Positions 47,838 through 60,811 of a stretch of 64,000 nt of DNA are shown here, piece by piece (position 1 is the stretch's first letter; each line of letters starts with the position of its first letter). This stretch comes from Hedera helix (lineage: Eukaryota; Streptophyta; Magnoliopsida; Apiales; Araliaceae). Both the position numbers and the translations under genes were made by a program. The notes beneath the pieces were generated by a model. That model made no database searches, was not told where the DNA came from, and saw only the letters and a program-made list of their open reading frames with translations. The stretch spans positions 5,804,231-5,868,230 of the forward strand of contig OX359285.1 of NCBI GenBank assembly GCA_947179155.2, given 5' to 3'.

Positions 47838-48790
47838 TAGGCGTGGTAAATGGATATATACGGATTTAGAAATAGTGGTATTTGAATTTGTATTCGGAAA
47901 ATTAATACTCTATCCGTACTAATTAAGTATTTGACGGATTTTTAAAATATTATTTATATTCAGTATTCGAAATAATATCCGAATACAGATAATATTTGTT
48001 TTTTATTTTATTTTATTTTAACGAATAAATTATTCGAATATTCGGATATTCGAATTCATTTATCAGTTATATAATAAATAATTTATTCAAATTATTTACA
48101 AAAATTAAAAGATTTTTTTTATAATTATTCATTATCGTTTAAAGTTTGTTAAGCACGTCATCGTTCATCATTGATCATAAAAATCTATCAAAATTTAACC
48201 ATATTAGAGAAAAATATCAAATTAACCAAATTTTCAATGAAAGATAATACTAATTTATCATTCACTTTTATGCAAATTTTGAAAATAAAATATTTATAAC
48301 AAATTAATAACTATAATTTTGTTCTTGTATTATATAATTTTCTCGTTAAATGATATATTTTAAATATTTTATACTTTATAATAGAAAAATATATATTAAT
48401 TAAAATTAAATGAATTTATTTGAATTTTTAATATTATATTTAAAAGTGTTTTTTTTCTTCTAAAAGTGGCTTATAATATATGATGATTGATAATTAAATT
48501 ATTAATACATATTAGTATATAAATACATACATACAAGTTATTCGGATACAAATTTTGGATGCGAATATAAATCTGAATATCAAATATCTGCTATCCATCT
48601 AATATATTTACGGTCAAATATTAAATTAATACGAATACAATATATATTCGTATTCATATTCATTTATTTACGGATATTTTAAAATCGAATACGAATATAT
48701 TCATTTTATTTTGAATACAAATAATATCCATTTTTCAAAAAATACGAATACAGACGAATACAAAAATTTCTATTACCATATACAGGCCTA
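47838..48790. mobile_element. hAT-type MITE with perfect 8-bp target duplication
   Basis: The 953-bp element is flanked by identical CATACAAG at 47830-47837 and 48791-48798. Its ends are TAGGCGTGGTAAATGG and, inverted, TAGGCCTGTATATGG. Internally TTCGAATA, TACGGATA and similar words recur in both orientations, notably 47850-48060 and 48540-48780, so the two ends can pair. No transposase is encoded, so it is a non-autonomous hAT copy. Confidence 0.85.
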
Positions 48791-48798
48791 CATACAAG

Positions 48799-49718
48799 GG
48801 ATCTTTGTGTGTAAATTTAACAGAGGTTTTGTACCAAGATTTATTGAGGTTTTAACTATTAAACCAATACTCCATCCGTTCTACAAACAGAATACATTTG
48901 CAAAATTAAAAGGGGTTTATTTTTCTTTCATATTTGTCTGTAAATATAATGTTTATAGTTGGTAGTTGTGGCAAGTTGGTGAAATTAAGTTGTTAAACTT
49001 GAATAATTATATTGTCATCGATGAAAAAGAACTCTTTTTGTGGAACAATTCTTTTACAAATGAGAGACTTATCGTAGAACGGAGAGAACATAAATTACGG
49101 CTTCACCTAAAAGAACAAACAAAATTACATCTGCACCTAAAGTTTGACTAATGATGTCTACAATAATAAGAATAAACAAAATAATATTATAAACCACCGG
49201 GAGAAAAATTAGAGCAGTACTTGCATAGGAGTTACTACGGACTTGCCACAATCCATGTTCAGGAAACATCAACTAGGTAATAAATAAACATCAAACAGGA
49301 AATCCTTGTTCTTGCTCACTAATGACCCTTTACCAGTTGAGAAGTTAAAAGGAAAAAGAAAATGCCTACGTACTTCAAATTCTTCCATTGCTGAATTCAT
49401 TTAAGAAACAGGAAAAGAACCTGCATACTCGCAATTTAAACTGGCAGAACTGGAGCAGTTTCTGGTGTAATGGACTAGACACCATGCTAAGAAAAATATC
49501 GCCTTTTTCTTCTTCAAGCCAAGCCTTTTTGCTAGCCATTCATCAAGTCGGAGACAGGGAGAAGTCATATCTTCTGCTTGTGCACTGGACTGTCAGGGAT
49601 GTTAGACCAGTAAGGAGAAGGTCAAAATTCTTTTACGGTACAATATGTGTCTCAATAGTACCGAAGCATTTCTGTTCTAGATTTTACTTTCCGTGGATAG
49701 GAAGGAAAGTAAATGAAT
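48799..49718. other. Spacer between the hAT MITE and the methyltransferase gene
   Basis: It includes the presumed 3' UTR of the minus-strand gene (from 49718 downward). Near 48866-48900, TACTCCATCCGTTCTACAAA resembles a Stowaway-like MITE end without a clear partner. No other gene seen. Confidence 0.45.
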
Positions 49719-52700
49719 TCATTTCCAGAAAGCCAGAATTGGCCTTTGAAATCCAGATTTGCTACCAGGTAAATTGCAACTAATGTTTTCTACGAACCTG
49801 AATCCAATCTGAAATTGCACGAAAATCAGACAGCAAAAATAAGTTTGTGCAGGTAAGAAATGAGAGGCCCAAAAAATTATTCCTACATTCTTGTCAGAGT
49901 CCTACCCATCATATGTTAAATCCCAATGCCACATAAATATAAAAACATTACGCATACCTTGTCCAAAAGTATTTCTTGAAAATTTTCTGGATGGATCTCG
50001 ATTTTATGGTAATTATTTTGTGCAGTCTGCAGAAAACATAAAAACATTATTGAACGAGCTTCAACCAATAAAATAGAAAGGCCAAGCCATTTAAACTACT
50101 TCGTAAGTGTTTATAGAGTTGAATATTGAGGTTCATCAAAAGAAAGGGTTCAGAGAATTTGGCAACCTCCCACCTAAGCCTGAATTGGTACAATAAATTG
50201 CACGCGACATTTAATATTCTTATGGTCAAACTATTATTTAAATTATTACAAACATATATAGGGAAGCAGACATATACCTCAGAAACTTGACGGTTTTTGT
50301 AATATGAGTTCCATGGTTGAGGTTCCAAAATTAGCATGCCACCCTGCTCAGATTTAGATATGATACAGATATATACTCAGATAAGAATTGTAAAGAAATC
50401 AGGAAATCACAAGGATTTAAACTCAAGAATTTATGACAAAATAGAATCTCACTCTGGAGATGATAATAACAAAATGTATAAAAAGACTAGCTACAAACAT
50501 TACCGGTAGAAGTAGCCTCCAGATCTTTGCAAATAAATTTATCAACCCATCATCACCCCAGTTCAAATGGATCCATTTTGTTACACTTAAACTGCAAAGT
50601 TAGAAATATATCCATATTACCAAAAAGGGAAGAAAACATAATGTCCTTTCATAAAGACAAACCGTACTATACAAAACAGTGTTATGAAACATATTTTTAT
50701 TTTTTTACTTTACTTCTTCACTTTTTAGGCCACGTGGAAAATAAAAAGTGCAAAAGTTCAGCAATTTAGATTTTGAATAAAAATTCGCTACTTTCAAGGA
50801 TATATGTTTATCATTTCTCTTACCTAACAAGGAGCAACACCTTCTTTTCTTGAAATAATACAATATATAATCAAGTAGACCTAAAGTAAGAGAGAATTTA
50901 CCAAATAATTGTATCATAACGCTTATCTTCAGGGCGCCGACTCAACACAAAATTTTCTCGCTGGAAAGAAACTTTGTCTAAAAGAGTAGATGGGGATGAA
51001 TCCCTAGGAACCTTCCTTGTCTCCTCACTTAAAGGTTCAGTTACAGGTTGATCTACATTGTTTACTCCCTCGACATTTTCCAATTTGGAAGCCTTTGGAA
51101 GTAGCTTATGAGTACTTGTCTTCGCAATCTTCCTGAGGTTCCAATATGCCTCTTCAATTCGGTCTGGAAGATAAGAAACAGTTGTTATTTTTTAGTTTAT
51201 CATTAATATCATTTCAGTTAACTTCACTCAACTAGTAACCTAAAAGAAGGACACTTAAGCAAGATAATCTGGCCAATATATGTGTTCAAGCCAGCTAATG
51301 GACTTGTTATAAAGGGTATTAAAAGTATTACAGTTGGTAGAAAGTAATAACTTTAAAATATTAAAAAAAAAAAACAGTAGAAAGTATAAGTTTTCTAGAA
51401 GTGTATCAATGGTGCAAAATTTATGCAGATAGAGGAACGAAGTACAAATTGAACCAAACCTTTCATGATCATGGTATCAATTCTACTCATTATATTACAT
51501 ACCTAGTTGATCAAGATGTCACGAAACACTAGGATATTATCCATTGTACTATTATTATTTTTCCCTGTTGTGCATACTAAACGAAGATGCTGGAAGTAAT
51601 TGGTCAGGAAACATACCATGAATAGTTTACACATGGTTATTTCCTGAGTAACTTGCTATTTAGAATGCAAAGTATATGACTATGCGCAAATGGAAGTACA
51701 GTTTCTTAAATTGGGTCAATATGCTGAAAAAGTTGAAACAAAAACCTATAGATCAAAGTGCAATATATACACACACACACACACACACAAAATACATATT
51801 TATATTATTACTTATTTTGGAAAACATACAACCAGATTGTACTTTGAAATCTCACCAGAATCAATGTCAACACCGAGGATGCTCCGGCAGCAAAACTTTT
51901 TTGCTGCAGATAAAAATGATTAACTGGATAAGAATTTAATCAGAAATTAATAACAAGGACATACAGTTTCCAATTTCTACAAACATGTACGTGAATTGAG
52001 TTACAAACAGTTAGATATGCAACCAAAATATATGCTACTATATTATAATAACAAAGAAAAGGCAAGTTGAATTTTACACTTAAAAGTCTAAAGAATGTCC
52101 TATTTGTTCATATTTGTCTGAATTGGTAAAAAACTGATTCCACCATTACGTAGGTACATTGCTGCCTGTAACAACAGTACAAAAATAACTGTTGTTGAGA
52201 ATAATGGCGCTAATAATGGTACAATGGGACGAAGGGACTTGCTATAGCAGTGCATGGTTGTGGCTATAGCAATACATGTAACAAAACCATTTATATATTT
52301 TCAAACATTATTTTCCCAATAAACAATAACTTTTGTCTCTAAGTAATTTCACATAAAGATTCAAAATTTAGTGTAAACAGAGATGATAAAATTTGGGAAA
52401 TGTTATGATGACAAGCCAAATTTAGTTCCACAAGGTCTCTTCCCCACACTTACTTAAAAGAGGAGCTAGTAGAAATAACAATTCCTTAACGATTCACATT
52501 ACCTTATAGATGTGTCAAGTAAAAATTTATAGCAAATTAGAAAATCAAAAAAGAATACCCAACCAATTTAATTGGCCACATGAAAGCAGTCCAAGAATTC
52601 AACAAAACAATTCACAGACGCGCGCGCACACACAAAAAAAAAATACAGTAATATATAGACACAAAAACGAACAAGTAAAAATACCAATATTAATAGTGAT

Positions 52701-53118
52701 CAAGCCACTATTACAGCCAATGTCAAGACAATCCTTGCCTTCGAACCATTCTTTCTTAAAAACCTTCATCCTTGGATCTTCCTCCAACTCCTGACTAATC
52801 TGCATCATCAAAGCAAGAATCCAAAGTAATAATCCATAGTAATAAAGATCAAAACTTTCCAATTCCTTTCAATTTAAAATCATCTGGGAAAACATGTGCA
52901 AATAAATGTAAAACAGGGTAAAATTCCTAAAAACAGAAACATCATGAGCAATAGTTTATAAAATCACATACGCGATAGCCATAGTAGTTTCTGTAATTTC
53001 CAAATATGGCTACTTCTTTCCGTTTTCTCTTCTTCGGGGTCGAGTTTTGACCACCAGCTGAATCAGGATTTTCGTTCTTGTCGTTTTTGGTGGTGGGTTT
53101 TTCCTCACCGTTGTCCAT
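49719..53118 (-). CDS. Bin3/MePCE-type RNA 5'-gamma-phosphate methyltransferase
   Basis: Predicted 294-residue protein from eight minus-strand exons: 53118-52972, 52799-52685, 51903-51856, 51163-50902, 50591-50504, 50343-50278, 50026-49958 and 49808-49719. All introns are GT..AG and all phases agree. A nuclear-localisation-like PKKRKRK (29-35) is followed by the conserved IFGNYRNYYGYR (38-49), the S-adenosylmethionine motif LDIGCNSG (74-81) and LGVDID (97-102). An acidic variable insert lies in exon 4. Then come LSVTKWIHLNWGDDG (192-206), the catalytic-region motif LEPQPWNSY (226-234) and the C-terminal FQRPILAFWK. Bin3/MePCE enzymes use S-adenosylmethionine to methylate the 5' gamma phosphate of RNA polymerase III transcripts such as U6 (and 7SK in animals). 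The length is close to single-copy plant homologues. The Bin3 domain call is firm; the RNA target is inferred. Confidence 0.93.
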
Positions 53119-53193
53119 TTTAAGGAAGATTGGAAAAGGTAGAAGGTAAGAGGAATTTTTGAAAGGGAATAAATAGCGGAAGAGAAGAAGGGG

Positions 53194-53200
53194 TTTTATA
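53194..53200 (-). promoter_or_regulatory. TATA box of the Bin3-like gene
   Basis: On the minus strand TATAAAA (in CTATAAAACCCC) lies 76 bp upstream of the ATG at 53118, giving a short purine/pyrimidine-rich leader of about 45 nt. Position and consensus are good. Confidence 0.6.
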
Positions 53201-53251
53201 GATCAATTTTAGGGTTTATATGAATTTGTTAGGCCGACTCTATCTAAAATA

Positions 53252-53492
53252 TTTTTTCCGTTTTAAATTAAAAAAAAAATTAATTTATGATATTTTTAAA
53301 TTAAAATTAATACAAATTTAATTAATTTATATTAATATAATTATAAATATTATAAATTATTTAAAAAATATTATTATTTATAAAATTTATTATTTTAAAA
53401 TTTTAAATTAATTATAATAATTTTGAGCTTAAAAATATTTTAAATTAATTTTTAAAAATTAATAATAATTTTATAATTTAAAACAGAAAAAG
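53252..53492. mobile_element. Stowaway-like MITE
   Basis: The left end TTTTTTCCGTTTTAAATTA and the inverted right end CTTTTTCTGTTTTAAATTA are each flanked by the dinucleotide TA (53250-53251 and 53493-53494), the Tc1/mariner target. The 241-bp interior is almost pure A/T. It sits just upstream of the Bin3-like gene's promoter. Confidence 0.65.
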
Positions 53493-53494
53493 TA

Positions 53495-54965
53495 TTAAAA
53501 TCCGATCTGTTTCACTTTCGTCTACTTTTTTTTTTTTAATTAATTAATCAATTAAAAGTGTAATTGGCCGATGTGGGGGTGATCAAAGCACTTTTTTTTT
53601 TTTTTTTTTATTTATTTTATGTTTGGTGACTCTTTGAAAACATTTTTAACAGTATAATTAATAGGCTGCAAATCTTTTTAGTCCAAAATTTAAATTTTGT
53701 ACTTTATCACAAACAAATTTGTTGTTAGTTTATTGAAGAAAAACTAAAAGTCCATTCTATAAAATGTATGTATAATTTTTGAGGTTACAGGCGGTACAAT
53801 GCAATTCAAAGCATTTTGATAATTGTATAACTAACATTGTTTTTAATTTTCACAAAAAAACACTTCTGTCAAAAAAATTAATTTTAAAAATATTTCATTT
53901 CGCAACACCATATAAAGACAATTCCATCCAACAAACACTAACAAATCATTTTCATTTTAGTTTTTCTCTAATTATTATATTTTTAAGAATAAATCTAAGT
54001 ACACAATTTTGGGACACAAATTAACATATAAACTCTAATTTAAACTATTAAAAAGTGAAATATGATACGAAAATTTGTGTCAGACCTTACTATTTAATGA
54101 TTAGATAAGAGTTTGTATTTCAATTTGTATTCCAAAATTATGAAATGTCCTATTTTTAGCGCCAGGCCATACCTCTATATTATTTGGATAAATAATTAAG
54201 GAATTTCACATTAATAGTTAAAGACCTTAAAACCGGAGGTCTTTTTTTATTGGATTTTTCTTACCTAGTTATTGCTAAGATTTATGAGACTTTTCCCTTT
54301 TTATTTTAATCATATTGATATTTCACCAGTTTGAGAGTTCAAAAAAAAACATATAATGGGTGATTTTTGCACTAATAGATGGAAATGTGAAAAGATTGTG
54401 TATCTAAATGACAAGTGGAACTTCAGTGATAACATCTTTTTAGCCTGCATATTCGCGAAGCTGTCCTTGGTAAACCATCACAGATATCTGAGCCTGATCC
54501 ATTTTTGCAAGAAGCATTTGCTGGTATTCCGAAAAAAGCTCATTCAAATTCCTTCCAAAAATCTTTATTACCAACAAAAACATGCAGAAATTGAGAACGA
54601 GATATCAATCTGTTAATATACGAAAGGATCAGTCAGCTTATTTGGTTCCTTGAAATGGGTCAAATTTGATGAGAACCACTATGTTGTTCATCATGGTAGT
54701 GTAATTATAATACTGGAAGTTTCATGGGAAAAAGAAAAAGAATCCACCTGAGCATAACCATTTCCTTTGTCATATTCGGTGAGCCCATAGTTAGCACATC
54801 ACTTTTATGAGAGATTATTTTATATTTTTGAGATAAGTAAATAGTATACTCCTCATTTCACATGTATGTAAAACTCGCTTACGGTAAAGCCCACAAGTAT
54901 GTGAGAGGGAGAAGCATACTCCATGGAATAATTTTTCCACTTTTATCCTTAGGACCATAACCCAA
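53495..54965. other. AT-rich intergenic DNA, no gene assigned
   Basis: A (T)n run lies at 53592-53609. Between about 54440 and 54600 one plus-strand frame reads LGKPSQISEPDPFLQEAFAG, which looks protein-like. I do not recognise it, and it has no start and no continuation. Confidence 0.4.
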
Positions 54966-55445
54966 TGTTAGGATGTATATTTCGTTAAGTCTGATTGAGT
55001 AATTAATATGAAGCTAAGCTCAATGGTCCATCAGCTTGGCAGTTACTTATGAAGACTCCTTAGTCCGATAGGCTTGGGTTGGATTTCTAAACCAATCCGG
55101 ATGATGACTATTTACTACATCTAATTCTAATTCGAGTAGGAGTCATATGTTCTAGATGGTTTAGGATAGTCACATTCCTATTCAGCTACAACTCGTCGAT
55201 AGACATTCCTAATAGAATTGGTAAGAATCAAGTAAGTATTATAAGTATCCAGTTAATGATGGAGGCATGAGTTACGATTATTATTGCTCAACTAAATACT
55301 CAAGCCTCCATTGTTGACCTATCTTGAAACTTTCACTAACAATCACACAAGAGAAGTCCACCGGCGGACCAAGCCGTTAGGATTTTTGTGTAGGTATCCT
55401 CTCTATACGGACAGTAGAACGGACGGACAGAATCAATCGTCAACA
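54966..55445 (+). repeat. 5' LTR of the Tat element
   Basis: It starts TGTTAGGATG and ends GTCAACA, directly before the primer site. There is no second copy in the window to confirm the start, so the left edge is inferred from the TG terminus. Confidence 0.6.
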
Positions 55446-55465
55446 TTGGCGCTAGAAGGAGGGCT
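55446..55465 (+). promoter_or_regulatory. Primer binding site region of the Tat element
   Basis: TTGGCGCTAGAAGGAGGGC follows the LTR end. TGGCGC-type primer sites are usual in Tat/Athila elements. I do not assign the tRNA with certainty. Confidence 0.55.
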
Positions 55466-55738
55466 ATTTAGTACCAATTATATTTTTCATCAAAAAGAAT
55501 TGACATGGCAACCTCATAATCGCAGCGAAGTCAAAATAATTCACGACGACCACCCCCCTCCCCTCTCAGTCTCACCTGGAGACGATAGCAGATAAAGAAT
55601 GTCGCCTCTAAGTGATCCTCGATAAGAAGAAAGCTCTAGACATCCAGCAGAAAGAGCTTGATAAACAATACGAGGAATTAAACGAGGCATGACATAACCT
55701 TTTGAGCTAAAGAAACTCGGCCTCTCGCTCAGAACATC

Positions 55739-56631
55739 GTGACCAGTGCGACGATAAACACTAGGAACGACATAGAGATGGAACCCGGGATCGAGATAGG
55801 GGGCCGGTCCGTTCCAAATCAATTTTCACAGCAGACTTACGAAAGTGAGTCAGATCACCTTCAAGGAAAGACCGAGACGACAGATGTAGCCATGAAAGCC
55901 ATACTGGAGAATCCTCACCCAAGAAGGCTTCGGAAAAGTACTATAGAACCAAGAAGGTCTGGCTCTCCCCATTCTCAAAAGCTCTAGAAGAAGCAAAGAT
56001 TGATCGAAGTTGCAAGGTACCTACCTTAGAGATGTACAACAGAATAGGAGACCCCCATGATCACACCTATTCCTTCAAACAGGTCATGCACTTTCACGAC
56101 CATGATGTAGTGGCGATGTGCCACCTATTTTTATCCACCCTGAAGAAAACTGCCAAGGAGTGGGTCATTTCCCTTCCATCTAGATTAATTAATTCGTGGG
56201 AAGAGTTGCAGGACCAATTTCACACTCGCTTTGACAACAATAAAAGACGAGCCAGAATGATGACATCCCTCTTACAGGTTAAACAAAGGTCGAATGAAAC
56301 TTTTCAGCAGTATGTTAAGAGGTTCTGGGAGGCTGTTTCTGAGATCAATGGGATCGACACGAAATAGGTAATCCAGTTTTTGATTATGGGATTAAATGTT
56401 GACAAATCTAGCAGGTTGATCAAAGAGCTCATATCAAAGGCACCGAAAACTTTATCTGAGACTTATGAAAATGTCGACAAGTTCATGGAATTGGAAGAGG
56501 CACTCGCCAATCTTCGGGGTTCTTCGAAAAACACAGGTGATTTCCACCAGAGAGACCCCGGAGGCGATAATGCCGATAAAAAATCCAATGGCAAAAAGGG
56601 TAACGGCAAAAGAGACTCTAACAGGGATTGA
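55739..56631 (+). pseudogene. Tat gag remnant
   Basis: After a low-complexity N-terminal part (frame shifted near 56000), the conserved retrotransposon gag domain is readable at about 56032-56365. It contains LSTLKKTAKEWVISLP, WEELQDQFHTRFDNN, LLQVKQRSNETFQQYVKRF and similar motifs. A stop at 56365-56367 interrupts it. A basic, Gly/Asn/Lys-rich tail follows to 56631. Not functional. Confidence 0.8.
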
Positions 56632-56799
56632 TAGCAGAAGAACGATCCCCCGAAGGATAGAAGTAACAGAGGTAGCGACAAGGACTACACACCCCTGAAC
56701 ACCAGTAAAAGCAATATCGTCAAAGAGATAAAAAAAAATCAACTTTTCTATGAGAAGCCTCTGAAAATATGAGTTTTTGCAAGATAGAAGAATAGGGAC

Positions 56800-59700
56800 A
56801 TATATTGTACATATCATGAAGCAGAGGGGCATGATACCGAAGACTGCTACCAGCTGAAAGACTTCTTGGAAAAATAGGTACGGAATGGTAATCTTGACTG
56901 TTATGTTACCAAATCCTACAGGCCATCGCCTTTCGACCGCATTAAACTGCCTCGCCTATCGGAGGCAAGAGGTGTTGTTGATATCATCTCCAGAGGTTCG
57001 ATTTCTGCCCTTTCCTACAGAAAGAGAAAAGCTTTTGTCAGAGAAGTTCATCAAGTGTCTGGCAAACAACAGGACATCAAAACAGACCCTATCACCTTCT
57101 CCGATGATGATTATCCTTTGGGAATGGTGACACCCCATCAGGACGCCCTCGTCATCACCGCACAAGTAAGAACTATGGATCTGAAACAGATGCTCATTAA
57201 CAATGGGAGTTCAGTCGATGTACTCTATAGTCACACGTATAATCGTCTATACTTTGGGGGAAAAAAAGTTGGAAATCTGCAATGAGTCTCCCTTGTATGG
57301 GTTTAAAAATAATCCACTCCGTATAGCAGGGACGATTGAATTGCATGTGATCTTCGGGACTCCCCCGAAGCAAGCCTCTATTATGATTCGTTTCTATGTA
57401 GTGTAAGTGGAGAGCAACTACAATGCCATCTTGGGAAGAACAACTTTGTCAGCACTCGGAACAATCACCTCAATCCCGCATCTAAAAATTAAATTTTCAA
57501 CCAAAAATGGGATTAGGGAGGCCATCGGTGATCAGGATCTATCCCAAAAATGTCATCTCCAAACTATATATTCAGGCATCTGCTATAGGTGTTAGTAAAT
57601 AGAAAACCACAATGAAGATCGAGCTTGAGCCATTCACGGAAGGATGTACCGAGCTGATCGCGACATCTGTTGAAGACACGGTAGAAATCCCTCTATTTCA
57701 ATTGAATGCCAAGAAAACCGTACAGATTGGGACAGGTCTTCATGAAGATATCTTTGCATGGTAACCCTCTTATAAGAATATTCAGATATCTTTGCATGGG
57801 CTCCAACCGACATGATAGGCATTGACAAAACTGTAGCCATCCACCAGTTAAGTGTCAACCCGAACTCGTAGCCCGTAAAGCAAAAGCGACGGAATATAGC
57901 TCCCGAACGACAAAAGGTAATTGATGAAGAAATCAATAAACTCTTGGCTACTGACTTTATTTTTGAAATTACATATCCAGAATGGCTAGCCAACGTGGTG
58001 CTGGTTAAAAAGCACAATGGGAAGTTGAGGATGTGTGTGGACTATACATACTTGAATAAAACATGTCCTAAATATTATTATCCTCTCTCGAGCATCGATC
58101 AATTAATTTACTCTACCTCGGGTCATACTGTAATGAGCTTCCTAGATACTTTCTCGGGATACAATCAAATTGCTATGCTTGAAAGCGACATCCCGAAGAC
58201 GACCTTCATCACTCATCGAGCCATCTACGCCTACAAAGTAATGTCATTCGGCTTAATCAATGCGGGAGCTACTTATCAACGAATGATGAATAAAGTATTC
58301 CATGACCAGGTCGGGAGAAATATGAAAGTCTATGTCGATGACATGATTGTCCATGACATGAAGGAAGAAGACCATTTATCCGACCTTAAAGAAAGCTTCG
58401 AGAATGTCAGGTCTCACAATATGAGGCTCAACCCGACTAAATGCACCTTTGGCCTTGGGTCAGGTAAAATTCTTGGGATACATTGTTAGCCGAAAAGGGA
58501 TTGAGGCGAGCCCCAAAAAGATATCGGCTATTCTTGAAATGCAGCCACCGAAGAATTTTAAGGAAATACAACGGTTGACAGGGAGATTGGCAGCCCTACG
58601 GCGATTTGTGGCGTGACTGGCCGAAAAATGTCTCCCTTTCTTCAGCACCCTGAAAGGAGCTCAGAATCAGAAGATTTTTCTATGGACCGAAGAATGCCAA
58701 GAGGTTTTTGACCAAATCAAAAAGTATATCTCTTCTCCCCCAGTACTCAACAAGGCTCTGCCCGAGGAGGATCTACAATTATATTTGTCAGCTATGTCTT
58801 TTACAATTGGATCAGCTCTGGTAAAGGAAGATTCTCAGGGGCAAAAACCCGTATATTACGTAAGCCATGCTCTTTGGGACGCCGAAACAAAGTACCCCAA
58901 TATGGAGAAAGTTGGCTTACGCATTAGTAATTTCTAATCGAAAACTTTGCTATTACTTCCAAGGACATACTATCCTCATCCTCACAGATCAGCCCCTTAG
59001 GAAAGTTCTATACAGATTGAAATCATTGGGAAGGCTGGCAGTATGGGCTATAAAGCTGAGCCAATTCAATTTAGAATTCCGTCCTTGGACGGTGATCAAA
59101 GCCTAGGCTCTCATCAAATTTATCATTGAGTGTTCCTTCCTGGAAGAGGATGAGGAAAAATAAGTTGGTAATGACAACTCAGCGGGGATTCCCGAAGAAC
59201 CTGTTTGGACACTTTTTGTTGATGGGTCCGCTACTGGAATGAGAAGAAGAGCAGGAATAATTCTGACCTCTCCAGAGGGTTTCAAAGTGTAACAATCTAT
59301 TCAGTTCGGGTTCATCGCCACCAATAACATAGAAAAATACGAAGTATTGGTAGCAAGATTGAAGCTGGCCCGAAGTTTAGAAGTGAAAAATCTGGTGGTC
59401 TATAGTGACTCCTAGTTGGTAGTAAAGCAATTTTTGGGAGAATAAGAAGTAAAATAGGTATATTTACAAGCATATCTTCAACTGGTTCAGACATTACTGG
59501 CATTTTTTTCTTAAACATCAAATAATTGACGTGGTTAGGTTAGAAAATACAATGACTGATGCCCTTTCCAAATTAGCAACTACAGATCAAGGGGAGTTAG
59601 AGGGGTCAGTTTATTTGGAAGATTTACCATATTCGAGAACCATGTTTCAGACAGTAATAGATATAGAGCAGGAAGATTCTTGGAAGACGACGATCTTCAA

Positions 59701-60811
59701 ATTCCTTCAAATAAAAGAACTACCCGAAGATAAATTTTTGGCCTGAAGGATAAAGTACAAATCCTTCAAATACTGTATTATAAATGATCAATTATATCGA
59801 ACATCTTATTCTTCCCTGTTTCTTCGGTGCCTCGACCCAAGGGAGTCTGACTATGCTCTTCGAGAAGTACTCGAAGGAATCTGCAGAGATCATGTGTGAG
59901 CAAAAACACTTGCTCATAAAATATTGAGACAAGGATATTTTTGGCCAACCATGCTTCAGTATCCCATATTGTCTCCAATACCTTTTACAGTTTTAGGGAT
60001 CGATATCTTAGGCCCACTTCCACACAGAAAGGGTCAAGTGAAGTTTGTAGTTGTAGCCATCGATTATTTCACCAAATGGGTAGAAGTCAAGCCTCTGGCT
60101 AGAATCACCGAACACACATGTCTTCAATTCTTCAAAGAACAGATAGTCTATAGGTTCGGCATATCGATGGTTTTGGTCTTCGATAATGGGCTTCAGTTTA
60201 TAGGCAAAGTATTTGAAGGATTTTTAAGTGAACTCGGCATTCAACACCGTCGGACCTCGGTAGTCCATCCTCAAGCAAATGGTCAGGTAGAAGTCACTAA
60301 CAGGACGCTCCTTAATGGAATAAAGAGAAGACTGGAAAATGCAAAAGGAGTATGGCCCGATGAGCTTTTACATGTTCTCTAGGCTTATCGAATAACTCTT
60401 CGAACTACCATTGGGGAGACACCCTTCAAATTGGCCTATGGAGTTGAAGCCTTGATACCTATTGAGATTGTGATACCTACACCCAGAGTCCAGAACTTCA
60501 ACGAAATCCTTAATAGCGAGAGACTTCGACAAAATCTTGACTTAGAAGAGGAACGAGACTCAGTGGTCCTCAGATTAGCTACCTATCAGCAACGTACTGC
60601 TCGACATTTCAATAAAAATGTTAAAAACTAGTCCTTTGGCAGGCCGAAGCATATACACCTTGGAACACTAGTAAATTAATGCCTACATAGGGAGGGCCCT
60701 ATTTGGTGATCGAGGTCTTAAGGGCTAGAACGTATAAACTTCAACGCATGGATGTGAAGAATGTCCCTAATACTTGGCATGCCATTCGGCTTTGTAGGTA
60801 TTATCAGTAGT
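56800..60811 (+). pseudogene. Tat pol remnant with dual RNase H
   Basis: Zinc-knuckle-like CX..HEAEGHDTEDCYQLKDFL sequence (about 56810-56870) precedes the protease (about 57060-57590), where the active-site triad region reads INNGSS instead of an Asp-containing DTGS type. Reverse transcriptase (about 57880-58500) keeps the YVDDMIV box (near 58332). RNase H (about 58680-59105) has a stop. A second, archaeal-type RNase H (about 59200-59440) starts FVDGSAT and ends VVYSDS-stop. Integrase (about 59880-60640) has lost the cysteine half of its zinc finger, passing straight from YFWPTM to the core. The core keeps LGIDILGPLP, VFDNGLQF and HPQANGQVE. It cannot make a working polyprotein. Confidence 0.85.

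Noticed and set aside
49388..49783. 131-codon plus-strand open frame
   Set aside because: It overlaps the last exon and 3' flank of the Bin3-like gene on the other strand. No domain is visible.
54440..54600. Protein-like frame (LGKPSQISEPDPFLQEAFAG)
   Set aside because: I do not recognise it, it lacks a start and flanking exons, and it is short. Kept only as a note in the region entry.
55541..55822. Minus-strand open frame near the Tat leader
   Set aside because: It overlaps the leader and gag start of the Tat element, with no independent support.
56452..56832. 126-codon minus-strand open frame with hydrophobic stretches
   Set aside because: Antisense of the Tat gag tail. No conserved domain, and the plus strand shows clear retrotransposon content.
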